From contig NZ_AP018724.1 of NCBI RefSeq assembly GCF_004001245.1, forward strand, positions 2,968,501 to 3,032,500: a stretch of DNA of 64,000 bases, given 5' to 3'. The notes under the pieces were generated by a model. It searched no databases, was not told the origin of the DNA, and was given only the letters and a program-made list of their open reading frames with translations. The stretch comes from Sulfurivermis fontis (GTDB lineage Bacteria > Pseudomonadota > Gammaproteobacteria > Thiohalomonadales > Thiohalomonadaceae). Both the position numbers and the translations under genes were made by a program. Of the stretch, positions 54,505 to 64,000 are shown one piece after another (position 1 is the stretch's first letter; each line of letters opens with the position of its first letter).

Positions 54505-55473
54505 TCAACCCTTGGACCAGGGCAAGGTAATGTCGCGGGTCAGCAGATCGAGGAAGGAGTCGCCGCGCGAGGTCGGCTCCTCCGGCGGATCCTCGCGGTT
54601 CATCGCCTCCAGCAGCTGATCGACGGTCTGCGGACGCAGCAGCGGGTCCACCTCCATCGCCCAGTCGATGGCGTTGAGCAGGGCGGCGGAATAGTGTTTC
54701 TTGAAGGCCTGTGTTGCCGGCTTCAGGGTGTCCTTCATGCGCCGCTCGTCCGCCGGCGGCGGCGTGGTGCCATCGATACAGGCGCGCATGGAGGCGCCGA
54801 TGGCGTACAGGTCGCTCCACGGCCCGACATAGCCGCCGGGGGTGAGCTGCTCGTAGGGCGCGAAGCCGGGCGTCACCACCTGGGTCGGCTGATACTTGCG
54901 GCTGTTCTGCATCTGATGCACGGCGCCGAAGTCGAGCAGGATCGGGTTGCCGCCGGGACGCAGGAAGATGTTGCCGGGCTTGATGTCCAGGTGCAACAGG
55001 CCCATGCCGTGGATGGTCTTGATGCCGTCCAGCAGGGGCGGAAACACGGTACGGATGAACTTCTCGCTCAAGCCGCCGCCGTGGCGCTTGATGTAATCCT
55101 GCAGGTTGATCCCCTTCTCGTAGGCCATGACCATGTACACCGTGCCGTTGGCGCGGAAAAAGTTGATCACGTTGACGATGTTGGGGTGCTTGATGTTGGC
55201 CAGCGTGCTGGCCTCCTGGAAGAACATGCGGCGGCCGTGGGCGAAATTGTCGCCGTTCTCGGAGTCGGGCAGGGTGTGTACCGACACACCGTCCTCGCCA
55301 CGGAAGGCCAGCTTGCGTGGCATGTACTCCTTGATGGCGACCAGGGTGCCGTCCTTGGCGTCATGGGCCAGATAGACGATGCTGAAACCGCCGCCGCCGA
55401 TGGTCCGGTCGATGACGTAGCTGTCCAGCGGGGTGCCCTTTTGCAGGCAGTAATTGTCGCGCGCGTCGTTCAT
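54505..55473 (-). CDS. Ser/Thr protein kinase
   Basis: 322 residues, kinase domain only, no membrane segment. The glycine loop is IGGGGF (25-30), Lys48 is in VAIKEY, and the catalytic loop is LLHLDIKPGN with HLD at 161-163 in place of HRD. DFG is at 181-183, and GFAPYEQLTPGG is the P+1/APE-like part. The Arg-to-Leu change makes it a non-RD kinase, which usually needs no activation-loop phosphorylation. Divergent from yicC, cotranscribed with the PP2C gene. Substrates unknown. Confidence 0.92.
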   Translation of the reverse strand: MNDARDNYCLQKGTPLDSYVIDRTIGGGGFSIVYLAHDAKDGTLVAIKEYMPRKLAFRGEDGVSVHTLPDSENGDNFAHGRRMFFQEASTLANIKHPNIVNVINFFRANGTVYMVMAYEKGINLQDYIKRHGGGLSEKFIRTVFPPLLDGIKTIHGMGLLHLDIKPGNIFLRPGGNPILLDFGAVHQMQNSRKYQPTQVVTPGFAPYEQLTPGGYVGPWSDLYAIGASMRACIDGTTPPPADERRMKDTLKPATQAFKKHYSAALLNAIDWAMEVDPLLRPQTVDQLLEAMNREDPPEEPTSRGDSFLDLLTRDITLPWSKG

Positions 55474-55567
55474 CCGCTATCTGTTTGAGGGGAAACCTGT
55501 TTTATAGCGCCGCGCAACCGGGTTACCATGACCGACCCGAGCCGCAGCGTTAGCCCGAGGAGTGTAC

Positions 55568-56431
55568 ATGATTCACAGCATGACGGCATTCGCCCGCCGC
55601 GAATCCCAGGGCGACTGGGGCGCCTTCACCATCGAACTGCGCTCGGTCAACCACCGCTATCTCGAACTGGGCCTGCGCCTGCCCGAGGAGGTGCGCGTGC
55701 TGGAGCCGCGCATCCGCGAACGCATCAATCAGACCCTCGGCCGCGGCAAGGTAGACTGCACCGTCCGCTACCAGGCCCCGGCAGAGTATGCCACGCTGGA
55801 GCTCAACCGCGACCTGGTGACCCAGCTGGCCCACGTCAGCCGCGAAATCGACGGCATCATCTACAACCCGGCGCCGGTGAACTCCTTCGACGTGCTGCGC
55901 TGGCCCGGCGTGCTGCAGCTGCCGACACCCGACCCCGAGCGCCTGCACGCCGAGGCCATGACCCTGCTCGACGCCGCCCTGGCCGACCTCGTCGCCACAC
56001 GCGCCCGCGAGGGCGAAAAACTGAAGGAACTGATCCTGCAACGCTGCACGGCCATGAGCGAGATCGTCGCCCAGGTCAACGCCCGCCGCCCCGAGGTGCT
56101 GGCCCGCGCCCGCGAGCGCCTCGACGCCCGCCTGGCCGAGCTGAAGGGCGAGTTGGACCCGGCCCGGCTGGAACAGGAACTGGTGCTGCTGGCCCAGCGC
56201 CTCGACGTGGAGGAGGAGCTGGACCGCCTCAGCGCCCACCTGGAGGAGGTGCGCCGCGTGCTGGCGCAGAAGGAGCCGGTGGGCCGCCGCCTGGACTTCC
56301 TGATGCAGGAGCTGAACCGCGAGGCCAACACCCTCTCCTCCAAGTCCCAGGACGTCGACACCACCCGCTATGCCGTGGACCTCAAGGTGCTCATCGAGCA
56401 GATGCGCGAACAGGTGCAGAATATCGAATAG
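55568..56431 (+). CDS. yicC: YicC family endoribonuclease
   Basis: 287 residues from ATG 55568 (GAGGAG 5 bases upstream). MIHSMTAFARRESQGDWGAF is the family start, ELRSVNHRYLELGLRLPEEV follows, and KSQDVDTTRYAVDLKVLIEQ MREQ-type C-terminus completes it. YicC proteins are ring-shaped ribonucleases involved in RNA turnover. In many genomes yicC precedes gmk directly; here a toxin-antitoxin pair is inserted between them. Confidence 0.95.
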   Translation: MIHSMTAFARRESQGDWGAFTIELRSVNHRYLELGLRLPEEVRVLEPRIRERINQTLGRGKVDCTVRYQAPAEYATLELNRDLVTQLAHVSREIDGIIYNPAPVNSFDVLRWPGVLQLPTPDPERLHAEAMTLLDAALADLVATRAREGEKLKELILQRCTAMSEIVAQVNARRPEVLARARERLDARLAELKGELDPARLEQELVLLAQRLDVEEELDRLSAHLEEVRRVLAQKEPVGRRLDFLMQELNREANTLSSKSQDVDTTRYAVDLKVLIEQMREQVQNIE

Positions 56432-56448
56432 CCCGCCCCTTTGTTGAC

Positions 56449-56476
56449 CATAAGTAAACACGGAAGTAAACTTATG
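56449..56476 (+). promoter_or_regulatory. Operator-like palindrome at toxin gene start
   Basis: CATAAGT (56449-56455) and ACTTATG (56470-56476) form an inverted repeat, with AAGTAAAC repeated directly inside (56452-56459 and 56464-56471). It overlaps the start codon of the RelE-like gene and fits autoregulation by the XRE antitoxin. A TTGACC hexamer lies at 56444-56449, but no convincing -10 fits the start. Confidence 0.5.
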
Positions 56477-56727
56477 CTCCAACTGGTATACAAGAAGGCC
56501 GCTCTGAAGGAACTGGCAGAGATGCCGGCCCCGGTACGCCGGAAGATGCAGGAAGAACTGGCGGCGATCGCCGCCAATCCGCATGGCTATAGTGGCGACT
56601 GGAGGCCGCTGACCGGTTCACCCTATTGGCGCCTGCGGGTGGGTGGCTACCGCGCCATCTGCCATATCCAGGACGAGGCGCTGGTATTGCTGGTGCTGAG
56701 GGCCGGGCCGCGAGGGGACATCGACAA

Positions 56728-56731
<4 letters not shown>
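56474..56731 (+). CDS. RelE/ParE-family toxin
   Basis: 85 residues. LVYKKAALKELAEMPAPVRR begins a RelE fold; NPHGYSGDWRPLTGSPYWRL, RVGGYRAICHI and VLLVLRAGPRGDI complete the beta sheet with Arg residues where RelE toxins contact mRNA. It probably cleaves ribosome-bound mRNA or inhibits gyrase (ParE-like); this cannot be decided. Start 56474 is used. It overlaps the antitoxin by 4 bases, with the toxin first as in HigBA-type operons. Confidence 0.88.
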
Positions 56732-57776
<1,045 letters not shown>

Positions 57777-57933
57777 CCCAACACCATGGGTCCGCAAATG
57801 AACATGCATGGCCGCAACTGGTGGACTGAAAAGGTTGGAATGGCACCGGCCCTTCGCTTATCTCCGGTGAAACCCTCATATCCGACAGTCGCTTGTGCGT
57901 TTTCAGGACTAGTCGCGTCCCTGCGCGTTTATT

Positions 57934-57961
57934 TGCGGACTGCGGTTTTTAAGATAGAATT
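57934..57961 (+). promoter_or_regulatory. Possible sigma70 promoter for rpoZ-spoT
   Basis: TTGCGG (57934-57939) and TAGAAT (57956-57961) are spaced 16 bases and lie 60 bases before rpoZ in a 244-base gap. A CCCCGCC-type GC hairpin follows at about 57981-57998. Nothing else in the gap is convincing; the 76-codon frame there overlaps these signals and looks spurious. Confidence 0.4.
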
Positions 57962-58020
57962 CAACCCCTTTTCGTCCGCCCCCGCCTCGGGGCGGGCCCG
58001 GATTATCGGAGAGTAGCAAC

Positions 58021-58290
58021 ATGGCCCGCGTCACCGTCGAAGACTGCCTGGACAACGTAGACAACCGCTTCCAGCTGGTGCTGGTCGCCACCAAGCGCGC
58101 CCGTCAACTGGAAAAGGGCAAGGAACCCCACCTGGCGTGGGAAAACGACAAGCCCACCGTGCTGGCCCTGCGCGAAATCGCCGCCGGCCTGGTCGGCCGC
58201 GAAATACTCGACGCCGTCGATCAGGAGCCCGAGGAAGAAATGGAAGAAGAGGTCGCCGCTCCGGTGGTGATCTCCATGGACAACGACTGA
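58021..58290 (+). CDS. rpoZ: RNA polymerase omega subunit
   Basis: 89 residues. [20 protein letters not shown] is the standard omega start, and [20 protein letters not shown] the second helix; the acidic tail ([12 protein letters not shown]) is common. It helps assemble the beta-prime subunit and, in E. coli, forms part of a ppGpp site. GGAGAG lies 7 bases upstream. spoT follows after 22 bases. Confidence 0.97.
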   Translation: MARVTVEDCLDNVDNRFQLVLVATKRARQLEKGKEPHLAWENDKPTVLALREIAAGLVGREILDAVDQEPEEEMEEEVAAPVVISMDND

Positions 58291-58312
58291 TGTCCGGGCC
58301 GGAGGGCGCGCG

Positions 58313-60424
58313 GTGTTTCTCATCAGCGACCTGTGCGCCCTCCTCGAAGGCTATCTCGAACCGGACCAGGTAGCGGAAATCTACCGCGCCTACCTGTTCG
58401 GCGCCGAGGCCCACGAAGGCCAGAAGCGTCTCTCCGGCGAACCCTACATCTATCATCCCCTCGCCGTGGCGCGCATCCTCGCCGAGATGCGCATGGACGC
58501 CCCCAGCATCATCGCCGCGATCCTGCACGACGTCATCGAGGACACCCCCACCGCCAAGGAACAGATCGCCGAGAAGTTCGGCAACGAGGTGGCCGAACTG
58601 GTGGACGGCGTTTCCAAGCTGACCCACATCCAGTTCGAGAGCAAGGCCGAGGCACAGGCGGAAAACTTCCGTAAGATGATGCTGGCCATGGCACGCGACC
58701 TGCGCGTCATCATCATCAAGCTGGCCGACCGCCTGCACAACATGCGTACCCTGGAAGGCCTGCGCCCGGACAAGCGCCGCCGCATCGCGCGCGAGACCCT
58801 CGACATCTACACCCCCATCGCCTCGCGCCTCGGCATGAACCGCCTGCGCCTGGAACTGGAGGACCTCGGCTTCGCCGCCTACTACCCGATGCGTGCCCGC
58901 GTGCTGGCCGAGGCGGTAAAGAAGGCACGCGGCAACCGCCGCGAGATCATCAGCAAGATCGAGATCGCCCTGCAGGAGCGCCTGCGCCAGGAAGGGCTGG
59001 AAGGCCGCGTCATCGGCCGCGAGAAACACCTGCTGTCGCTGTACAAGAAGATGCGCAGCAAGAACCTGTCCTTCAACGAAGTGATGGACGTGTACGCCTT
59101 CCGCGTCATCGTCGACAAGGTGGACACCTGCTACCGCGTGCTCGGCGCCGTGCACAACCTGTACAAGCCGGTGCCGGGCAAGTTCAAGGACTACATCGCC
59201 ATCCCCAAGGCCAACGGCTACCAGTCGCTGCACACCGCCCTGTTCGGCCCCTACGGCGTGCCCATCGAGGTGCAGATCCGCACCGAGGAGATGGACAAGG
59301 TGGCCGAGGCCGGCATCGCCGCCCACTGGCTGTACAAGACCGGCGAGGGCGGCGGCGTCAGCGCCCAGGCGCGCGCGCGCGAATGGCTCAAGGGCCTGCT
59401 GGAGATGCAGCAGAGCGCCGGCAATTCGCTGGAGTTTCTCGAGAACGTCAAGGTCGATCTGTTTCCCGACGAGGTCTACGTGTTCACGCCCAAGGGCGAA
59501 ATCATGGAACTGCCGCGCGGCGCCACCGCCGTCGACTTCGCCTACGACGTGCACACCGACGTCGGCAACTCCTGCGTGGCGGTGAAGATCGACCGCCGCC
59601 TGATGCCGCTCGCCACGCGCCTCGCCAACGGCCAGACCGTGGAAGTGATCACCGCGCCGAGCGCGCGTCCGAATCCCACCTGGCTCAACTTCGTGGTCAC
59701 CGCCAAGGCGCGCGCCAATATCCGCAACTACCTCAAGAACCAGAAACGCGACGAGGCCATCGGCCTCGGCCGCCGCCTGCTGGAGCAGGCGCTGGCCGAC
59801 CTGGAAGAAACCCTGCTGATGGTGCCGCACGAACGCGTCGTCGCCGCACTGAAGGAAATGAACCTCGCCAGCCTCGACGACCTGCTGGAACAGATCGGTC
59901 TCGGCAACCGCATGGCGCCGCTGGTGGCGCGCCTCCTGGTGCCTTTGGAAACGGCGTCGCCGGAACAGGAAGCGGGCAGCCGCCCGCTCTACATCAAGGG
60001 CACCGAAGGCGCCGTGGTGTCCTTCGCCAAGTGCTGCCGCCCGATCCCGGGTGACGCCATCATGGGTTTCCTCTCCACCGGCCGCGGCATCATCATCCAC
60101 ACTCAGAACTGCAAGAACATCGCCGACTACCGCAAGCAGCCGGAAAAGTGGATCACCGTGCAATGGGCCGATCTCATCGACGCCACCTTCCAGGTCGACC
60201 TGCGCGTGGAGGTCACCAATCAGCGCGGTGCCCTCGCCACCGTCGCCGCCGCCGTCGCCGACGCCGACGCCAACATCGACAACGTCAACCTGGAAGACCG
60301 CGACGGCATTCACACCGCCATCAACCTCACCGTCGCCGTGCGCGACCGCGTGCACCTCGCGCGCATCATGCGCAGCATCCGCGCGCTGGACAAGGTCGTG
60401 AAGGTAGGCCGCGGCCGCGGCTGA
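58313..60424 (+). CDS. spoT: Bifunctional (p)ppGpp synthetase/hydrolase SpoT
   Basis: 703 residues from GTG 58313. The HD hydrolase domain is intact (YHPLAVARILAEMRMDAPSI; ILHDVIEDTP with His72-Asp73). The RelA/SpoT synthetase domain has KNLSFNEVMDVYAFRVIVDK and KFKDYIAIPKANGYQSLHTA. A TGS domain (DEVYVFTPKGEIMELPRGAT) and a C-terminal ACT domain follow. It balances stringent-response alarmone. The intact HD and synthetase motifs suggest both activities. Cotranscribed with rpoZ. Confidence 0.96.
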   Translation: MFLISDLCALLEGYLEPDQVAEIYRAYLFGAEAHEGQKRLSGEPYIYHPLAVARILAEMRMDAPSIIAAILHDVIEDTPTAKEQIAEKFGNEVAELVDGVSKLTHIQFESKAEAQAENFRKMMLAMARDLRVIIIKLADRLHNMRTLEGLRPDKRRRIARETLDIYTPIASRLGMNRLRLELEDLGFAAYYPMRARVLAEAVKKARGNRREIISKIEIALQERLRQEGLEGRVIGREKHLLSLYKKMRSKNLSFNEVMDVYAFRVIVDKVDTCYRVLGAVHNLYKPVPGKFKDYIAIPKANGYQSLHTALFGPYGVPIEVQIRTEEMDKVAEAGIAAHWLYKTGEGGGVSAQARAREWLKGLLEMQQSAGNSLEFLENVKVDLFPDEVYVFTPKGEIMELPRGATAVDFAYDVHTDVGNSCVAVKIDRRLMPLATRLANGQTVEVITAPSARPNPTWLNFVVTAKARANIRNYLKNQKRDEAIGLGRRLLEQALADLEETLLMVPHERVVAALKEMNLASLDDLLEQIGLGNRMAPLVARLLVPLETASPEQEAGSRPLYIKGTEGAVVSFAKCCRPIPGDAIMGFLSTGRGIIIHTQNCKNIADYRKQPEKWITVQWADLIDATFQVDLRVEVTNQRGALATVAAAVADADANIDNVNLEDRDGIHTAINLTVAVRDRVHLARIMRSIRALDKVVKVGRGRG

Positions 60425-60455
60425 GCAGCCGTCATCAAGGAAAAATCGGTGAACT

Positions 60456-61859
60456 TTATCGCGGAGCAGCTATCTCGATCCGCCAGCCGCCACCGAGCGC
60501 CTTGTACAAATCCAGCGCCGCGCCGAGGCGGGCGAGGCGCAGTTGCACGCGCGTATCCTGGGCCTGGAACAGACTGCGCTGGGCGTCGAGCACGGTGAGC
60601 AGATCATCGGCGCCTTCGCGGTAGCGCAGTTCCGCGAGGCGCAGGGTGCGCTGGGCGTGGGTGACGATCTGTTCCTGCATCGCCGCCTGCTGCGTGTTGC
60701 GTGCGGCGTTGCCGAGGCTGTCTTCCACTTCCTGCAATGCGGTGAGGATCGCCTTGCGGTAATTCTCCACCAGTTCGCGGCGGCGTGATTCGCTGCTCGC
60801 CACCTGCGCGCGCAGGCGGCCGCCGTCGAACAGCGACTGCACGATGCCGGCGGAAAGGCCGAGGGTGGTAACGGGATTCGACAGCGACAGCAATTCCGTC
60901 GTCGCCACGCCGGCAGAGGCGGACAGCGAGATCGACGGCAGCAGCGCGGCGCGGGCAGCAGCGACGTTGGCGTCGGCGGCAGCCAGTTGCGCCTCGGCGC
61001 GGGCGAGGTCGGGGCGGCGCAGCAGGAGTTCGGCGGGCAGGCCCGGCGCGACGGCCGGGATGTGCAGTTGCGCGAAATCCTCTTGCATCAGGGCAAGACC
61101 CTGCGGCGCGCGGCCGAGCAGGATCGCCAGGGCGCGCACGGTCTGCCGCTCCTGCACCTCCAGCGGCAGCAGCGCGCTGCGCTGGGTCAGCACGGCGGTC
61201 TGCTGCCGCGTCAAGTCCAGCGCCGAGGCGGCCCCGTTGCGGTAGCGCGCCTCGACGATGCCGAGCACGCGTTCGGCAATGACGAGATTCTCACGCGCCA
61301 GCGCCAAACGCTCGCGCAGGGCGAGGGTCTGGAAATAGGCATCGGCCACGGCCGCCACCAGGCTGAGGCGTGCGGCGGCGAAATCATAGTGCGCCGCGGA
61401 CAGCGTTGCCGCCGCGGCGCGCACGTCGGCGTCGATGCGGCCCCACAGGTCCACCTCGTAACTGGCGCCGAGGCTGATGCTGGTGGATTCGCTGTTCGTG
61501 GCCGGTCCGTCCGCCGGTTCATTGCGACGCACGCCGGTGCTGCCGTTCAGGCTGAGGGCGGGGAACAACGAGGCGCCGCTCTGGCGCACCTGTAACTCGG
61601 CCTGCACCACCTTCTCTTGCGCCGCCGCGAGGTCGGGGCTGGCGGCCAGCGCCTCCTGCACCAACGCCTCCAGTTGTATCGAGTTGAAGTGTCGCCACCA
61701 GCTGTCGCTCAGCGGTTCGGCCTGGGCAGTCACCGCTTCGCTCCAGGTCTCCGGCAATGCCACCTTGGGCCTCTGGATGGTGTCGGTGGAGGCGCAACCG
61801 GACAGCGCGGCGACCAGGGCGAGGCCGAGCAGGGTTTGTTGGCAGCGGGACGGCTTCAT
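60456..61859 (-). CDS. NodT-type outer-membrane efflux lipoprotein
   Basis: 467 residues. The signal peptide ends in the lipobox LSGC (Cys22). Two OEP domains follow ([20 protein letters not shown] and the repeat RREGADDL-type tail [20 protein letters not shown]). It forms the outer channel for the MacAB-type pump encoded immediately upstream on the same strand, after a 177-base gap that holds no clear gene. Substrate likely a drug, peptide or siderophore-like compound; not assignable. Confidence 0.92.
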   Translation of the reverse strand: MKPSRCQQTLLGLALVAALSGCASTDTIQRPKVALPETWSEAVTAQAEPLSDSWWRHFNSIQLEALVQEALAASPDLAAAQEKVVQAELQVRQSGASLFPALSLNGSTGVRRNEPADGPATNSESTSISLGASYEVDLWGRIDADVRAAAATLSAAHYDFAAARLSLVAAVADAYFQTLALRERLALARENLVIAERVLGIVEARYRNGAASALDLTRQQTAVLTQRSALLPLEVQERQTVRALAILLGRAPQGLALMQEDFAQLHIPAVAPGLPAELLLRRPDLARAEAQLAAADANVAAARAALLPSISLSASAGVATTELLSLSNPVTTLGLSAGIVQSLFDGGRLRAQVASSESRRRELVENYRKAILTALQEVEDSLGNAARNTQQAAMQEQIVTHAQRTLRLAELRYREGADDLLTVLDAQRSLFQAQDTRVQLRLARLGAALDLYKALGGGWRIEIAAPR

Positions 61860-62036
61860 GTGGTGTGTTCCCTTTCCTCTTTGCGGTGTTGCATGGTGCG
61901 ACCGGCTGAAGCCAGCCTACAAAATTGACGCATTGTGCACACCAGGCCTTTCTTTCGTAGCCGCCGAGTCCTCTCGGCGTAGGCAGCCCGCCGTTCCGGC
62001 ACCTGTTCGCCCACGGGGTGGGCTCCTGCAGTTGCA

Positions 62037-63965
62037 TCACTCCGACGCCAGCGCCACCACCGGGTCGAGCCGTGCCGCCTTGCGGGCCGGCAGGTAGCCA
62101 AACACCAGGCCGGTGGCGAAGGCACAGCCGAAGGCCAGCACCACCGGCGCGACCGAGTACAGGATCGGCGTGTCGAAAGCCGCGATGATCGCCGCCGCGC
62201 CGAGCCCGACGCCGACGCCGATGAGGCCACCCAGCGCCGACACCACCAGCGCCTCGATGAGAAACTGCTGCAGGATATTGCGCATGCGCGCGCCGGTGGC
62301 CATGCGGATGCCGATCTCGCGGGTGCGCTCGGTGACCGACACCAGCATGATGTTCATCACACCGATGCCGCCGACCAGGAGCGAAATGGCGGCAATGGAG
62401 CCGAGCAGGATGGTGAGTGTGTTCTGTGTCTCCGATACGCTCTCGATGATCGCCGCCATGTTGCGGATCTGGAAGTCCTCGGTGCCGTGGCGCGCCAGCA
62501 GCAGCGCATGCACCGCCTCCTGCGTCGCGTCGATGGCCTTCACATCCTCCACCGCTATGGTGACGTTGCGCAGGTGACGCTGGCCGGTGATACGCAGGCT
62601 GCCGGTGGTGTAGGGCACGAAGATCACGTCGTCCTGATCCATGCCCCAGGCGGTGGCCCCTTTGGGCGCCATGACACCGATGACCTGGAACGGGATGTTG
62701 TTGATCAGAATGTACCGGCCCAGGGCGTCGCCGCCGGGGAACAGCGCCTTGCTCACCGTCTGCCCCAATACCGCGACGGTGGCGTAGCTGCGCTCGTCGT
62801 CGGCGCTGAAGAAGGTACCCACCGCCGGCTGCCAGGTACGGGCGCGGATATAGTCGGCGGAGGTGGCGTTGATCTCGGTGCGGTGATCGGCCCCGCCATA
62901 GCGCACGGTGACACCGCTGCCCTGCTCGGGCACCGCCGCCAGCACGTTGGGCAGCTCGCGGATCGCCGCCACATCCTCGGGCACCAGGGTAGTGATGCCG
63001 CCACGGCCGCGCATGTTGGGCGCGCCGGGGCGGACGGTGAGCAGATTGCTGCCCATGGCGCTGATGCTGTCCACCACCGCCTGCTTGGCGCCGTCGCCGA
63101 TGGCCAGCATGGCGATCACCGAGGCGACGCCGATGACGATGCCGAGCAGGGTCAGGATGGTGCGGAACACATTGGCGCGCAGCGCGCGCAGGGCGGTGCG
63201 CGTGGCCTCGACCAGGTCGGTGAGGCGGGAGCTGCGGTCCACGTGCGGCATGAAGTCGGCCGCCGGGGTGGCGCGCGGCTGCGGTCCCGGATCGGACAGG
63301 ATGTTGCCGTCGCGGATCTCGATGATGCGGCTGGCGTGCTCCGCCACCTCGCGCTCGTGGGTGATGAGGATGATGGTGTGGCCCTGCGCCGACAGGTCGG
63401 ACAGCAGGCGCATCACCTCGGCGCCGCTCTTGCTGTCCAGCGCGCCGGTGGGCTCGTCGGCGAGGATGATGCGGCCGCCGTTCATCAGGGCACGGGCGAT
63501 GGACACGCGCTGCTGCTGGCCACCGGACAATTGATTGGGGCGATGGTGCAGACGCTCGGCCAGCCCGAGCTCGGTGAGCAGGCGGCTGGCGCGCGCGTGG
63601 CGCTCGTGTGGCGGCATGCCGGAGTACACCGCCGGCACCTCGACATTCTCCAGCGCCGTGCTGCCGCCGATGAGATGGTAGCTCTGAAACACGAAACCGA
63701 ACTCTTCGCGCCGCAGCCGTGCCAGCTCGTCCGCCGCCAGCGCGGACACGTCGCGCCCCATGAAGCGGTAACCGCCGCTGCTCGGCCGATCGAGACAGCC
63801 GAGGATGTTCATCAGCGTGGACTTGCCGGACCCGGAGGCGCCCATGATGGCGACGAATTCACCCGCATGGATGACAAGATCGATACCGTGCAGCACCTCC
63901 ACCGCCAGCTCGCCGCTGTGGAAGGTCTTGCTGATGCCGCGCAGCTCGATGAGCGGCGTGCTCAT
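62037..63965 (-). CDS. macB: MacB-type ABC efflux permease/ATPase
   Basis: 642 residues from ATG 63965. An N-terminal ABC ATPase (Walker [10 protein letters not shown] at 42-50, signature LSGGQQQR, Walker [15 protein letters not shown]) is fused to a membrane part: one helix near 275-295, a large periplasmic domain, and three C-terminal helices ([20 protein letters not shown] and after). MacB works as a mechanotransmission pump with MacA and an outer channel. TGATG coupling joins it to the upstream gene, and NodT lies downstream, giving a macA-macB-nodT order. Confidence 0.94.
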   Translation of the reverse strand: MSTPLIELRGISKTFHSGELAVEVLHGIDLVIHAGEFVAIMGASGSGKSTLMNILGCLDRPSSGGYRFMGRDVSALAADELARLRREEFGFVFQSYHLIGGSTALENVEVPAVYSGMPPHERHARASRLLTELGLAERLHHRPNQLSGGQQQRVSIARALMNGGRIILADEPTGALDSKSGAEVMRLLSDLSAQGHTIILITHEREVAEHASRIIEIRDGNILSDPGPQPRATPAADFMPHVDRSSRLTDLVEATRTALRALRANVFRTILTLLGIVIGVASVIAMLAIGDGAKQAVVDSISAMGSNLLTVRPGAPNMRGRGGITTLVPEDVAAIRELPNVLAAVPEQGSGVTVRYGGADHRTEINATSADYIRARTWQPAVGTFFSADDERSYATVAVLGQTVSKALFPGGDALGRYILINNIPFQVIGVMAPKGATAWGMDQDDVIFVPYTTGSLRITGQRHLRNVTIAVEDVKAIDATQEAVHALLLARHGTEDFQIRNMAAIIESVSETQNTLTILLGSIAAISLLVGGIGVMNIMLVSVTERTREIGIRMATGARMRNILQQFLIEALVVSALGGLIGVGVGLGAAAIIAAFDTPILYSVAPVVLAFGCAFATGLVFGYLPARKAARLDPVVALASE

Positions 63966-64000
63966 CAATGCAGTCTCGCCGGCCGCGGCATTCCGCCCGC
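63965..64000 (-). CDS. 3' end of probable MacA-like adaptor
   Basis: The last 36 bases encode, leftward, [11 protein letters not shown] and a TGA that overlaps the macB ATG by one base. Only 11 codons are visible, so the identity as the membrane-fusion adaptor rests on operon logic (macA precedes macB) and on the translational coupling, not on sequence motifs. Confidence 0.45.
   Translation of the reverse strand, partial: AGGMPRPARLH

Noticed and set aside
53591-55473. Kinase/phosphatase pair as part of a type VI secretion locus
   Set aside because: No tss, hcp, vgrG or FHA gene lies in the flanking sequence; only the pair itself is present.
57786-58016. 76-codon frame between gmk and rpoZ
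   Set aside because: It covers the probable rpoZ promoter and GC hairpin, has no ribosome site or familiar motif.
58031-60355. 774-codon open frame antisense to spoT
   Set aside because: It is the codon-position shadow of a fully conserved spoT in GC-rich DNA; its translation is low-complexity Ala/Val/Gly/His-rich without any domain.

Overview
The window is GC-rich (roughly two thirds G+C by eye) and reads as a gammaproteobacterial chromosome. Supporting it are gmk-rpoZ-spoT, yicC, rph-rdgB-hemW with Rof, mutY-yggX, thiS-thiG, a DsrC/TusE-type protein, an aas-lplT pair and RND/MacB efflux genes. A sulfur-oxidiser-like (Chromatiales-type) lineage is plausible but cannot be settled from this sequence alone.

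Two parts are visible. Positions 1 to about 13,100 are accessory DNA. First come three small leftward genes, one a helix-turn-helix protein. Next is a leftward four-gene operon: XRE-ImmA/IrrE metallopeptidase, PIN nuclease and two unrecognised proteins of 415 and 336 residues. Then comes a rightward serine-recombinase module (72-residue protein, DUF2924, recombinase, HTH protein). Finally there is a metal-stress cluster: ArsR, P1B ATPase, DUF302, a dihaem cytochrome c gene broken by an amber codon, a SHOCT protein and a Met-rich Spy-like protein. The island ends in a 5'-truncated, frameshifted adenylate-ligase remnant, and the 3' end of a tRNA-Phe gene faces it.

From about 13,140 on, the genes are mostly core. 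In order they are: tRNA-Phe, yggX, mutY, asmA; tRNA-Gly and two PilZ-like paralogues; an acyl-CoA ligase, thiS, thiG, corA; mscS, trmB and secreted proteins; a VIT/vWA protein divergent from tetR-aas-lplT around shared palindromic operators; a CzcCBA/CusCBA-type RND operon with DUF3240; a pyruvyl-transferase-like gene, an rlmN-like gene, a DsrC-like gene, rof-hemW; a periplasmic binding lipoprotein coupled to a GAF-PAS-GGDEF-EAL protein; rdgB, rph; a PP2C phosphatase and Ser/Thr kinase pair; yicC, a RelE/XRE toxin-antitoxin pair, gmk, rpoZ, spoT; and a NodT-MacB efflux system cut by the window end.

Three pieces of non-coding or overlapping structure stand out. (1) Three copies of a 153-205 bp MITE with IS5-like ends and YTAR-type target duplications are built of serial hairpins, and two stems show compensatory base changes between copies. 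(2) Two accessory genes begin with the same 35-nt palindromic start region, followed by three more hairpins at equivalent places whose stems differ but whose loops stay similar. This looks like a translated palindromic element. (3) The island operon pairing an XRE-metallopeptidase and a PIN nuclease with two unrecognised proteins is the best candidate for an undescribed toxin-antitoxin or defence-like system.
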